Part shown: positions 1 to 20,045 of the stretch, piece by piece
Layout: each line of letters begins with the position of its first letter
Position numbering within the stretch: position 1 is the stretch's first letter
Source: Siphlonurus alternatus
Lineage: Eukaryota > Arthropoda > Insecta > Ephemeroptera > Siphlonuridae
Length of the DNA stretch: 64,000 bases
NCBI GenBank assembly: GCA_949825025.1
Contig: OX463779.1
Span: 41,302,203 to 41,366,202 of the forward strand
Reading direction: 5' to 3'
The notes under the pieces: generated by a model
The model's input: the letters and a program-made list of their open reading frames with translations, nothing else
The model's database searches: none
What the model was told of the DNA's origin: nothing
Position numbers and translations under genes: made by a program

Positions 1-229
1 TATTAAATTGCTTAGCTTTCTTTCCGAAGCCCGCAAAACCCATCAATTCTTTCATATCTTCAGTTTCCTGGTCTGTAGAGCTGGTGGCATGCTGACCTGA
101 GGTTTGGTCAAATGTGCCGAAACCACCTTCAGCCACCTCATTTTCAATTTCTGATCCCGCAGCTGTAGCGGCTGATGCTAAGTTTAATTTTATTTTACCG
201 AAACTTATAGCTTTTCCTCGTTTATTCAT
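1..229 (-). CDS. WDR70: WDR70-like WD-repeat protein, first coding exon (partial)
   Basis: The minus strand reads from an ATG at 229-227 without a stop to the window edge, giving 76 codons. The peptide starts MNKRGKAISFGKIKLNL, runs through an acidic Ser/Thr-rich stretch, and ends with MGFAGFGKKAKQF. That last motif closely matches the conserved N-terminal MGFTGFGKKARTFD block of vertebrate WDR70 (gastrulation-defective homologue), a nuclear WD40 protein. The WD repeats themselves would lie to the left of the window and cannot be seen. Only this short motif supports the identity, so a different protein with the same motif remains possible. The exon is divergent from Nup107, with start codons 361 bp apart. 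Confidence 0.75.
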   Translation of the reverse strand, partial: MNKRGKAISFGKIKLNLASAATAAGSEIENEVAEGGFGTFDQTSGQHATSSTDQETEDMKELMGFAGFGKKAKQFN

Positions 230-590
230 GTTTTAATTAGACGACAGAACTTACTTTTCTAAAATACGTTTGTTGTGGACGTTGTGGTGTTTTGGTCTAC
301 AGCTGTTCCAAATTCCAAATTTTTGCTGTTCGGTGCTGCTAAAAACTGACGTGGAGAACCAAAGAACTAAAAATTTACTAAGTTGACAAGCGAAAAGCGT
401 AAAAATTTCAAGCGCGGATGAAAATGATGCTGTAGAAAAACCGGTGTTTTTTCTCTATATTTTCCATTTAGCTGAATTAATCAGGTAAATTATACAAATT
501 TAACATTTGACGCATAAACTAGCGTATTTCTTGTACGTAAAAACTCATCATTTAAAACAGAATAATATAGATTTTTGGCTTAATTTCAGA
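230..590. promoter_or_regulatory. Divergent promoter region, WDR70-like / Nup107, with Nup107 5'UTR intron
   Basis: Only 361 bp separate the two opposed start codons, so both genes probably start transcription here. No TATA box is obvious. On the plus strand a good donor (CAG|GTAAAT, intron from 485) and an acceptor (TTTCAG, intron end 589) define a 105-nt intron in the Nup107 5'UTR. The second exon then starts one base before the ATG at 591. This is why 591 is preferred over the in-frame ATG at 507, which would be intronic. Confidence 0.6.
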
Positions 591-3500
591 ATGGATCTAG
601 GGGATTACAAGGCCAGTTTTGGGTCAAGCCCGATCAACAATCCAAGAGGACCAGTTTCTGCAATGCAGAGTTTTCAGGAAGATGATACAGTAATGCTCCT
701 ACGAGGACCTTCAAATGCATATGGACAACGTCAATCTCTTGCTTTAGGTTCAGTAATTTCTGAAGCAAACGAATCTCGCTTTCTAAATGACAGTGACTTC
801 ACAGTTCTGCCAGGAGAAATATCCAGATATGCTGAAGATGGTACTATTGCCAAGTATGGAAATAGTGAACCTTTGGAAGCAATACATGAGCAATTTCATG
901 AGATTTTAGAACTTCATAAAGGCAAACGTTCTTCTTTTGAGTTAGTAAAAGATTTCACTAGCATTTGCGTCAGTTTCATGCAATCACAACCCCATGGCTC
1001 TGATATAGAACAATGGCTATGTGATGAAAATAACACGTGGCGTCTATTACATATTCTAATGGAAGATCGTCTTAATTATGAGTATATTGAAGATGATACA
1101 GCTATGGCCGAATATGATATCCCAGTCAGTGAAAAGGAAATTATGTTAGAAGTATTCCGCAAAGATCCTGTAACACGACAGTCACAACTTGTTGTTGATT
1201 GGCTTGAAGCGTGCGAGTCAAGCAAACAAGCACACCATCAAACTCTGAGAGCAGAACATTTCACTGATAAAACCGTTAGCTGGGAGAACACAATTCTGCA
1301 AATAAGACAGAAGGAAGACATTGCCTACTCAAGTAACACTCAACTTGTGACAGAAATCGACCCCGACGCTCCTGTAAGACAAGGACGTCACATCCATAAA
1401 CTGGACGCTGAAGATGAAGTCCTTCTCCTCAGCCAGATCTTGTCTCACATACGTTGTGGTCAGCTGGAGCAAGCACAGAAGTTGTGTATCCACTGCGGCC
1501 AGCCGTGGCGAGCTGCAACTCTGGAAGGCTGGCGTCTTTACCACAACCCCAACATTGCAAAGGGTGGAGATGAAAACAAGAAAGAAGGATTTATTCTCCC
1601 GACAGAAGGAAATCCTAACCGTGACGTCTGGAAGCTTGCTGCTTGGCGTTTAGCGGAAGACAAGAGGATGCCTTCGTGTGCTAGAACAACGTACGCAGCT
1701 CTGTGTGGTCATCTGGAGGCAATGTTACTGAATATGAACACCTGGCATGATTGGCTGTGGGCGTACTTGCGAACAATGATCGATGTTCGCATCGAAGAAG
1801 AAATTAGAGACAAAACTACTCGTAACTACGTAGATATGCCAAGCAAATACTGGAGTAACAAAATGAATCTGGCACAAATATTTGCAGCTCTTGCATCTAG
1901 CCCTGTAGCACAAGTTAGATCAGAACATGCAAAAGAACTTACTTGTGTTCAAAGATTCTTAATATTAGATGATATGAATTCTCTTTATGCAACTTTATCA
2001 TCATGGTCAAGACAAATTACTGATTTTAGAAATCCATTATCAGCTTTACTAATAAGATTTTCAGCTCATCTTGTTTTGGTACTTCGTTCAATGGGAAAAG
2101 AAGTAACAGAAAGTTGCAACAATCATGGTAATGAGGTACTTAGAGTGTACTCAAGGTTCATTATTTCTCTCGGAAGTCCTAACATCATCATGTCTTACGT
2201 GGCTAAGTTGCCGAAGGAGGATCAAGTTGCTGCTCTAGCTCAGTACTTGGAGAGCGTCACGGACGTTGAGAAGAAAGCTCACTGCCTGGAGTTGGCTGGT
2301 AGGGAAGGCCTTGACGCCGAGGCCGCGGCCCAGACCGTGGTAGAGAGCATCAGAGCTCGGGAACTCAAACGCAACGGAGATCTGCTGCGTGGAGAAGCAA
2401 CTGAGGAAGATCTAGCCAAGATTGAGGCTCTTGATTGGCTCGTCGTGTATCCATCACAATACTCTGAAGCTTTATGGCAGGCCAACGCTCTGGTCAGACA
2501 GTTTATTGCTAGTGGTAAACTGGACGCAGCAAGATCAGCATACGGAAAGCTACCTCCTCAGACGGTCAACATTATTTTGCAAGACCAGCTCAAGGAATAC
2601 CCAGATATCGACGATCTTGATGCAAGCATGTCGCCGCGTCATCGGTCAGCTGTGAGGGAATATCTTTCTCTGAAACTCTACTTGGTGAGTTGTCAGCCAG
2701 AGTTAAAATGACGTGTGTGTCTTTTCATTAGATACAGTTGTAGCAGTTGATGCCGTATCAGCGACTGCTGCGGGCGCGCACCGACTTGAATCAACCAACG
2801 GCTTTTGAACTCACTTTTCAAACTAAATAATTAATTTTAAAATAACTAGGCATCATACGAAAATATTGAGACACAGGGATATCAGAATAATTCTTAGCTG
2901 CCCGAATATGTAAAAAAAGTATTCACTTTGGTACCCCTTTAATTAGTTACAGATATGATGGAGAAGAGTTAATAATTACAGTACCCAGTAAATTTTATTG
3001 AAATCAATGAATTTAATTTTTGTATAAGCCTCTTCGTAAAACCACAATTAAATGAGAATCAATAATCAAATTCCCTATGTCCCCTTTACAGATGGTTCAT
3101 TTTATTCTTGATTCATGAATTTATTGTGTCAGATTTATTGTATCTTCATCTCAATTCCATGCATAATTTTAAATGTACTAATTTCAAGTCTAACTTGACC
3201 GATTTCATTTTTCTAGGATGCACATCAAGACTTCTCCAAGTGGTTCAAGTTCTTCCACCAGCAGCGCCCGAGTGAGCCGGACTCGTTGCCCAAGGACGCC
3301 ACCTTCCAGCAGAAGTTGGTGCATGAGGAGCGTGTCAAGCAGTACCAGGCCAGCCTTGGACAGTGGCGCAAGAACCTCAGCTGTCTGTCCACGGTATGAC
3401 TATCATGGCACTGTGACCTATTATTTTTATTCTGGTAGCAGTCTGCAATTTCTAGTGAAAGATTGTGAGGTTTCATTGTAGTTTTTGACCCGTTTCCTGG

Positions 3501-4189
3501 AAAAACAACAACAAACTTTGGCCCTAGAATCAACGTTGAATAACTTTAAAAAAAAAGATGGACTGGGTCTTATCAAATAATGATAAAGTGGGAATTGATA
3601 ACATTTTCTTGCAGTTAAGTAAATTTAAATCAAAATAAATATTATAGGCAATGTCTAGTGAAGCTTCCATGAAATACTCGGTATGGTAATAACTAATGGT
3701 AATATGAAATCAGAATATTAATCATATTCATTCCTCCCCCTTGGTAACTTCTTAGTAAGACACAAATTGTTACAGTATTAATTTGTAAACTCTCATTACT
3801 GCACAGTAGATTAATATCTGGCCATTGTTCTCCAGGACACCAAGTCTCGTTTGTTCAACATTCTGACGTTCCCTGACGGAGGCTGGCTGGGATGTGGCGA
3901 GGACTTGGATGACGACAGTGCAGAGACGCTGGGACGTCAACGAGAGCTTGAGGGACTGTGCAAGTTGTGTATCCCCGAGGCAGCACTGCTCATCCACGAA
4001 GTGTCTGTGCTGTCCGGTGAGCCCCAGGGTAGCATGCAGCTGGCCGATGTGCTAGCCTCGGAGCGCTACGCCCTCTACCGAGTCTTCTCGAAGGAGAAAC
4101 TACGAGAGCTGCTCGCCAAGATCTCTGAGGCGTGCATCGAACTTCTCAAGTTGTCCAAGGACCCGTGGGGACACACCGTCACCTCATAA
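591..4189 (+). CDS. Nup107: Nuclear pore complex protein Nup107
   Basis: Three coding exons, 591-2684, 3217-3393 and 3836-4189, join in phase 0 with GT/AG borders and encode 874 residues; human Nup107 is 925. Family signatures seen here include RGRHIHKLD-like and CGQPWRAATLEGW blocks, the EGNPNRDVWK and LESVTDVE segments, EALDWLV, and the C-terminal FPDGGWLG and SSERYALY-like region ending in KEKLRELLAKI. The protein is an alpha-solenoid scaffold of the Nup107-160 (Y) complex and pairs with Nup133 through its C-terminal part; that role is known from the family. The N-terminal 70 or so residues are low in conservation and Ser/Asn rich. No frameshift or missing region is apparent. Confidence 0.95.
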
Positions 4190-5073
4190 CTTCTCTACAC
4201 AAAACTTTTGTTTTTTAAACACTAAAATGTATTTATGTTCTTTTAAAAAAGACATTCAAAATATTCTTACTGTCAGTCAATGCTGCAATATAATATAATC
4301 ACGAGAAATTAATATTTTTGTAATTATTAATTAAGTTAGCTAAATTTTAAGTTAAACTATAGGAGTAATTGTCAGACCTAAACCAATATTTTAACAAAAG
4401 CTATCAAATGTCAACAATATGAGCTGCCTAGTTATTTTAACTCTTAAAAGAGTTTGAGACAGTCTCTTTCTAACTATTGGTTAGATGTCTATTAATAATT
4501 TAAGTTTTTTTCAATTGAATAATTGTCATAATTATTAAAGTACTGTATCTCTCTTTGATTTTTCCATAAAATGTAAAATTAATGTAATTTTCTAATTTTA
4601 AGTTAAACTAGGGTTATGTAAAGCAACTTAATGAAATTTTGCAATTTAAAGAGACAAGCTATTATAAATAGTTTAAAAAGGACAGGAGCGCACTTTGAAA
4701 TAAGTCTTGCTGACTTTATTTGAGATGCTCATCAGTCAAGGCCATGTTTCAAGTTCTTTCCATGATTTTGTGTCTTTTTATTAATTTGCAATATGACGTG
4801 ATTGGCAGGGAGGGAATTAACACAATTAACTTCTTACAGTTAGTTCAATATTCAATATTTAAATATCCCAGTTTAGTGAAATAGGAGGGTTACTTAGATT
4901 GCTTTGTTTTTGTTTTAAAGTTAGCAAAACTACTGTTTGTTTTTTTGTTGTTTTTTTGACATGTCTTTTCATAAGAGGTAAATAAATTGAAAATAAAAAT
5001 GTAGATTGATTTATTATTTCTTCTTATATCATTATCAATCATTTGCTACATATTAGGATACGAAATAATTATT
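4190..5073 (+). other. Nup107 3'UTR and downstream AT-rich DNA
   Basis: No coding potential. An AATAAA at 4981-4986, with more A-rich copies just after, is the best candidate polyadenylation signal, implying a 3'UTR of about 800 nt. Closer weak variants cannot be excluded. Confidence 0.4.
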
Positions 5074-5436
5074 AAGGGTAAGGTAACACCATCAAAGTTA
5101 AAAAAAAAAAAAAAAAAAATCCTTCACACAAAAATTATGAAAAAAATTTAAAATGTTCTCCTCTACACCCCCTATCAGTAGCTAAAATATCAGGTATACA
5201 AATACGATCTAGTTTTTGAGTTATGAATTTTTAAAGTTGACTACCTTAACATGGAGAAATGGAAATCCCATGTTAAATTAGTCAACTTTAAAAATTCATA
5301 ACTCAAAAACTAGATCGTATTTGCATACCTGATATTTTAGCTACTGATAGGGGGTGTAGAGGAGAACATTTTAAATTTTTTTCAGAATTTTTGTGTGAGG
5401 GATTTTTTTTAACATTGGTGGCGTTATCTTACCCTT
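5074..5436. repeat. 363-bp inverted repeat (MITE/foldback type)
   Basis: The two arms (about 5074-5245 and 5277-5436) are near-perfect reverse complements with a loop of about 30 bp. Ends are AAGGGTAAGGTAAC and GTTATCTTACCCTT. The flanks TAATTATT (left) and AAATTATT (right) agree at 7 of 8 positions and may be a target-site duplication. There is no coding capacity. The left arm contains a long A-run. Confidence 0.8.
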
Positions 5437-6573
5437 AAATTATTGTAGTCCATGTTGCAAGCTGATATAATTTTTTTATTGCTGTGCTGCATAAAGAATG
5501 ATTATTTGCAATGCTAGTTCACAGTAAGTGACTAACGGGGTTGTTGTCTGCACTTTCCAAGCACAGCTAATGCCCCGCCTTTGAGTTTTTTAAAATAGGT
5601 TGTGTAATAAACATCGTTAATGTAAAATGTGAAGGTTAGTTTCCAATTTGCTTTCAAACTCAACTTTTTCTTCTTCAGCTTTTCATAAATTAGTGCTTTA
5701 GTCGTGGAAAAGAATGTCTGTCCTCTGTAGTTTATATGTCAAAGATTAAGTATAGTCTATTTCCCAACTTAAAACCAATATTTCAGAACTGCTCGAGGTC
5801 TGGGGAAATTAGTGGGCCATGCACTGTCGCGCATGTGTTACTTTTGTGCGACAGTGACCTCATGAAGCTCTGAAAATGTTGGTCAGATTTCTGCATGCCT
5901 GTAAGATATGTAGGTCTGTAGTAATATTGATATTATCATTGTTTTTTTCTAGTTTTTTAAACTGCATTTGTCAAAAAGAGCATAATATATCGTCATGCTA
6001 AGGCGACTATGCTGCATAGTAAATTCAGTAGCGTATAGCCAGGAAACAAATCAGGAATGATTTTTTTACCTTCAGGGTACTGAAGTGGGTAGGGATAAGT
6101 CACTCACAGCCTAATAAATATCTACACTATTTTTGTGTTCAATAAAGAAGCCAGAAACAAAAAGTTTACGTTCCATATATATTATGTTCCAAGTAATTTC
6201 CCTATATTGCTTCGAATTTTCAGCGCCAACTAACCGGAAACGATAATTGATTCAATACACCAATTTCAATGGATGATACAAAAAAATTACAGAATAATTG
6301 AAAATAATTATGGTTTAATTTACTCTTTTTTAATCTTTAATAAATTTATTTTTGTAATTTTTGCTTATTATAAATAGTAATTTGTGGTTTTTCTCCTATC
6401 AAAGCAGTTAGCTTGATTCAACATCATTCAATCATCATCATCAGCTGTTGAAGGTGTGTACAAAATAAAGTTGAACGTGTCGAATCTTCTTGAATTATGT
6501 ATTTTGTTTAAGGTAATTTAAAGGATTTTGTTGATTTTTTCAAACTATTATATAAGATATTAAATATTATGCA
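5437..6573. other. Intergenic DNA upstream of DHX33, with a small inverted repeat
   Basis: AT-rich intergenic DNA. It includes an inverted repeat at 5774-5882, whose outer arms (ACCAATATTTCAGA and its complement near 5865-5882) enclose an inner GCACTGTCGCGCA / TGTGCGACAGTG palindrome. The DHX33 promoter should lie in the last few hundred bases, but no clear TATA or initiator was found. Confidence 0.5.
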
Positions 6574-14681
<8,108 letters not shown>

Positions 14682-14702
14682 CCTTTGTAACCTCACAAAC
14701 AA

Positions 14703-14708
14703 AATAAA
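14703..14708 (+). promoter_or_regulatory. DHX33 polyadenylation signal
   Basis: AATAAA lies 22 bases after the stop codon, followed by a T-rich stretch. This implies a very short 3'UTR. Confidence 0.7.
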
Positions 14709-15141
14709 CGTGATTTTTATATCGTAATTTTTTATTGAGGTTTTATTTTATATAAAGAACCATTATAATGAATGAAGGTGGAATTATCTATAAGGAATTT
14801 TATTAGTTAATAATTAATTTGACCTCTATTTTAATAATTATTATGTTTAATAAATAATTTATTTATATATACATACATAAACTCAAATGATTTTATAGTA
14901 CGTGTGTTTTTATATACAAAAAAAAAAACATAAATATTGAAAACTGTATTATATACATAATAACACATAATATGTAATATATTATATTAGAGGTATTTAA
15001 ATTTGATTATGGCATTTTAGGAAAAAATTCAGTCGAAAAGTTTATACAAAATATATATTACATATTTTTTACGCAATAAAAAAATAATTATATAGAAAGG
15101 ACTAACTAACTAATTTTAACTTAATTAATAGAGGTGAACTA

Positions 15142-15464
15142 TAATGAGATATTGAATGTAAAAATTTTAGTGGCTTAATCGAAAGAAGGGGTAACAATAT
15201 GGTACTGTGAATTTTTTCAGATTTTTCTGAGACCGGGAACTATTTTTAAAAAATTATTGAAAGTCTATTTTATGACGTCACGTGCGGCACTGCCCTATCG
15301 TTTTACTTAGAGAGTGCCGCCCGTGACGTCATCAAAACAGACTTTCAATAATTTTTTAAAAATAGTCCCCGGTCTCAGAAAAATCTGAAAAAATTCACAG
15401 TACCATATTTTTACCCCTTCTTTCGATTAAGCCACTAAAATTTTTACATTCTAATATCTCATTA
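15142..15464. repeat. 323-bp inverted repeat with GACGTCA centre
   Basis: The arms are near-perfect complements. Outer ends are TAATGAGATATT and AATATCTCATTA. The centre holds TGACGTCACG ... CGTGACGTCA around a short GC-rich loop (GTGCGGCACTGCC / GAGTGCCGCC). No coding sequence. A decayed relative seems to lie near 55080-55255 in a collagen intron. Confidence 0.8.
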
Positions 15465-16433
15465 AGAGTCTATATTTAATCAGCGTACTTATAACAGCTC
15501 CAGAGGCAAAACTTTCGTTACCCTTGCACCTTTTTTGGATGGTGTCACAGGAGGCGTGGTGAACCTCAATTCTTCGTCAGTAATGGATTTAGCAATCGTT
15601 TCTTTTACCTCCCTTAAAATTTGAAATAATAAACTTTTACCATATTGATTTTAAAACGTCCATAAACCAGTTGGCCCCCGGTAACGAAAGCTTTGTCTTG
15701 AGGTTATTTACTTACAAAATATTTAAAGGTTTTTTCCTCATGGCACAAGGCAAACTTGTACAGTACGAATGCAAAACACTTGAAGGAGTTGAAAGTTGTT
15801 TTTTTTTTTAAATCAAACCCTATTGGGTAATTCTATATATACTTGCTAATTACTATTTAATTACAGTAAATCCACCTGTAAATATTTTTCTTTATTAAAA
15901 TTTGTTTATTGAATCTAATACATACAGCATATTATATAAGTTCAGTATCATAAACGTTTACGTACAGTATATTTCCATAAGTTTGGACACATGATATATA
16001 GTACATCTTCAGCCTATATAACTTAAAATAATTTTCACAGATATGATTTAAATAAACATATAATTAAATTATACTCACACACATACACACATTTATACAT
16101 CGATAATAGTGATAATATACACATGAATTGTTATGATTTTTAACGCATTAAATTATTCTATTATTTTCAAATTATTCAATATGTTTCAAATTGCTCTTTT
16201 TAAAAACAAATAAAATTCTTATGATATTGCAGTTTTCAATCTTATGCTAAAAGTGTTAAGTCCAAAAAATAAAGACAGTCCTGAGTGTATGATATAACTG
16301 GACTGATTTGAGGCTTTCATGAATTTTGTTTTTGCCATTGTAATATATTATAATTATGGTTTTTACCAATGTTGATTTGGGCTTTATAGGCTTATATAAT
16401 TTCCCTCCAGGTCCTGCTAGATATATACCACGT

Positions 16434-16556
<123 letters not shown>

Positions 16557-17178
16557 GCATTTTGTTGTGCACAATATATGCCATCGATCCATATAACTTA
16601 AATAATTTAATTATCATAATAATAATATACTTATGACTAAATTAACTTGCACTGCTGAGTAGTCAATGAGATATGTTTTAAAAATTAAGTCGATTTAGAA
16701 TAGCTTTTAAAAAAATCACTTTGTCCGGACAAAAAAATATTACGTACTTGAGATAATTATGTTAATATGTTAATTAATTTTATCTTTATATACCAAAATG
16801 TAGTACCTCAACTTCCTTACCTTTTAATTACTGACACAGATTGATTATAAAAATTATTTATCTCATTATAATAATATTAATTATAAAGCTAAAAATACAA
16901 ATTTAATTAATACTTTGTAATTGTTAAACATCATAAAAAAAAAACTATTTTTACTTTAGGAAACAGATGTTATGATAAAATATCATAAAATAATAACAGA
17001 CAAGAAGAAAACATAATTAAAATTAACGAATTCAATTGTTTTTATTATAATTTTTATGTTTTCTCAAGGTGAATTTACTAAATTTAGACTAAAAAATATA
17101 TTACATGATATAATATATACAATTCTTCCGTGCAAGAAATTTCATCTCCATTACGAACAAATTCAAATTCATGTTGTG

Positions 17179-17383
17179 TAATGTCTGTCGCGTGAAAGGA
17201 AAAACATGGGACGGTTGTTGATTTACATGTTAACTTATGGAAAATGACCGTTAATTATGAAGTTGACACCGTTGCCTATTATAGCGCCAACAATGCCATT
17301 ACGTTCTCTGCTCTGGTGGCAAAATTAGGCACTACGTCGTCCCATGTTTAACAATGAAAAAGGCTTCATGCGACAGACATTAT
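17179..17383. repeat. 205-bp MITE with TAATGTCTGTCGC ends
   Basis: Ends TAATGTCTGTCGCGTGAA and TTCATGCGACAGACATTA are inverted. Inner AACATGGGACG and CGTCCCATGTTT also pair. Non-coding. Confidence 0.7.
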
Positions 17384-17789
17384 AAACAATGGTTTGTTAC
17401 AACCATTGTGCGAGTAGAAGACTTTGATTAAAAACATAACAATATTTTACAACAATTAAAATTTGGCATTAATAATAATATATTCATTTACACTATTAAA
17501 ACAAAAATGCTGAATAAGAAACAATTACAGCAAATTTTAAATTCTCACATTTATACTTTATAGACATCTTTTAGTGATACTGGCAACTCTTATTATTAAT
17601 ACAATTTGATACTATACAAGAGCTAGAGCACATTGGTCCCTTATCCATTTTAAGTTTAAGTCTACCTTTTGGAGGAAGTAATTCTTTGTTTAAATTTCTA
17701 TTATGCATATATAATTAATTAACATATTATACATGTACCTTCTCCTTATTGAAAATATAATGCAAAATGACGTTTTATAAGCCTGCCGG

Positions 17790-17909
17790 TATTACACGAC
17801 ACAATTTTATATTTAATTTTTCCTTATAAGAAAATTTGATCTCGATACAATCAAATGGAGTTGACGTTTTCTTGTAAGGAAAAATTGTGTTCGAAAAGTG
17901 TCGTGTAAT
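17790..17909. repeat. 120-bp inverted repeat with TATTACACGACAC ends
   Basis: TATTACACGACACAATTTT at the left pairs with GTGTCGTGTAAT at the right. A related, more decayed pair (GTAATACACC / GTGTAATAC) lies just after, at about 17945-18020. Confidence 0.65.
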
Positions 17910-18157
17910 CAAAGCATTAAAATCTTAGATTTTAATTCTTTGTTGTAATACACCGGCTTGTTTTTTCTTGTACAAAAAAATTGTGCACGATAATATAGAA
18001 AAATTGTACCGTGTAATACTAACTTTATAGTAATTTTTATTCTTTAATTGTTTGAGATATAAAAGCGAAATCAAGAAAAAAATATTCAATTGAAATTGCG
18101 GTAGAAAGTAGAAGGCGGTGGGAATCTTCCTCCACAAGGAGAGGCAGATGAAAGAGG

Positions 18158-18226
18158 ATGGCCATTGCCTGGTTGTGGGTTTGTATGTTAATAGGAAACG
18201 TTGCAGCCTGCGGTGCTTATGGTAGA
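18158..18226 (+). CDS. Candidate first coding exon with signal-peptide-like product
   Basis: An ATG at 18158 opens 23 codons rich in hydrophobic residues (MAIAWLWVCMLIGNVAACG...), resembling a cleavable signal peptide. They are followed by a strong donor (AGA|GTAAGG) at 18227. The upstream 40 bases are less AT-rich than their surroundings, as a 5'UTR might be. No matching downstream exon can be assigned with confidence. If the donor is not used, the frame closes 26 codons later. I do not recognise the protein. Confidence 0.3.
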
Positions 18227-18299
18227 GTAAGGAGAGATGTCGCTTTCAAATATATACATCCGACCATGCACTCTTACCGTGGGAATTGTAAATATGATT

Positions 18300-19635
18300 A
18301 TTATTAAGGGGGGATCGACTGACTCTATCATACATCAAAATGAAAGAAAAATCGTGAAGTTAAAATTTAATTTTTAGGCACTTCCATTTTCAGAGTTATA
18401 TGTTATCGTGATTTGTTGATTGTTTTATTATAGGTCATACAATACATTTTTGAAAACACAAGTAAAAAATATATAATATACTGACTGATGATAATATATA
18501 TCCGGATTGTAAATATATTATCCATTAAGTAGTAAAAGTAAAGAATCGTCAATATGATTGGCAAAAAAAAAAAAAAAAAAAAAAAAAAGAATGTTAAATT
18601 CTTTTAATAGCTTACAACTAAATTGTTATTAGCTTTATTGAATTTTTATGGTCCCGGATATTTGATATTAAGATTATTATTTTATATACTTTTTTTTTAA
18701 CTTAAAAACAGAAAATGGAGAGAAAGTAAAATAAATTTAATATGTTGGGAGTTTTAACTTTTATTTAAAGTCTTTAAATCATAATTATATAGCCTTAAAA
18801 GTTTTAAATGATTTTCATATGAATTAAAATTTTAAACGATCGAAATAAGATATAAATATTATATAGAAAATGCATGGTAAAAAAATAGTACATATAATTT
18901 TTTCTCTCTTGGGTCTCAATACAAGTTATACTGCATGTTGTATAAATAAATTCAGTAGGAGTGTAATAATTTCAATTAATAAATAAATAATCAATCGTTA
19001 ATTAAAGGGATGGGGAGGGAAATCTCTATACCTGCACCCACCTTAAATAAATAAAAACAAAAACAGGAAAGGGAAGGCCGGAAGGGGGTCCTCAAACCTC
19101 CCAGCCCTTTCATTATCCTAAATTCGTGCCGGGTCACGGGAGTTCGGGGAGTCCTATTTTAGTCAAAGCGTCTTCTAATAAGAATGGACGCTATGGTTTA
19201 GTGGTAAATCAAATGGCAGGCTACCGCCATGGGTTGAAATAGTGGAGTACACTCAAGCTGGCCTGTAGCTGTATCGGCAACTTATTCAGCACAAAAATGG
19301 AGTTGGCTGACTCGTAGTTTATTTGCAATGAAACTCGCGCTCTTTTGGTGCTCAACAAGTTGCCTAGTCTCAGGGCGCTTTAGGGTGAAATGATAATATC
19401 TGGGCGAACCTCGTCATTATATTGTATATACACCTCGAGATAGCACGAACTTCTATGTTTATTAGGCGTGGTGAACTTGAAATTTTTGTTAGATAGACTA
19501 TACTGTGTGCTTTTCTTACTTGCTGGTTCCAAAATTAAAAATTTGCATCATCTCTTTGTCTCTCGGATTCGAGCTGCAGAGATAGCGTGTCAGGTAGGGG
19601 TATAATTAAGTTGAATGCTATCTTCAGGTGTGTGT
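18300..19635. other. Intergenic DNA with possible SINE fragments
   Basis: No gene seen. Around 19187-19260 a TGGTTTAGTGGTAAAT box and a GGGTTGAAATAG box resemble decayed tRNA-type internal promoter boxes. The following GGCAACTTATTCAGCAC segment recurs near 45951 (GGCAACTTGTTCAGCAC). A CACCTCGAGATAGCACGAAC motif at about 19431 recurs as CACCTCGGGACAGC near 27517 and 30839, marking another dispersed repeat. Confidence 0.4.
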
Positions 19636-19784
<149 letters not shown>

Positions 19785-19786
19785 CT

Positions 19787-20045
19787 TTGACGCAGTGGTT
19801 CGTAATCGGATGGTCGTGAGTTCGATCCTAGGCACCGCCAAACTTTTCCACATGGTGTTTAGCTAAAGAAATAATATTGCATCTGGGAAGTTAATGATGT
19901 CAACCTGCATCAATTGTTGATCATCTTGACTGAGGTTTCCATGGTTGCTTCAGTCTCAACCAGGCGAATGCTGCGGGATGGATTGCTATATTATATAGGC
20001 CACGGCCGCCCCGGTTCGGAAGGGACCAACAAAATTCTAAGCAAC
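19787..20045 (+). mobile_element. SINE with tRNA-like head
   Basis: The head has GACGCAGTGGTTCGTAATC (A-box-like) and GTGAGTTCGATCC (B-box-like), as in tRNA genes. The body runs CTTTTCCACATGGTG ... TTGCATCTGGGAAG ... CTGAGGTTTCCA ... GCGGGATGGATTGC ... GGCCACGGCCGCCCC. The same body, diverged, follows a 5S-type head at 35352-35690. Confidence 0.65.

Noticed and set aside
507..590. Upstream ATG at 507 as the Nup107 start
   Set aside because: It falls inside the predicted 5'UTR intron 485-589, and the added residues do not resemble the family.
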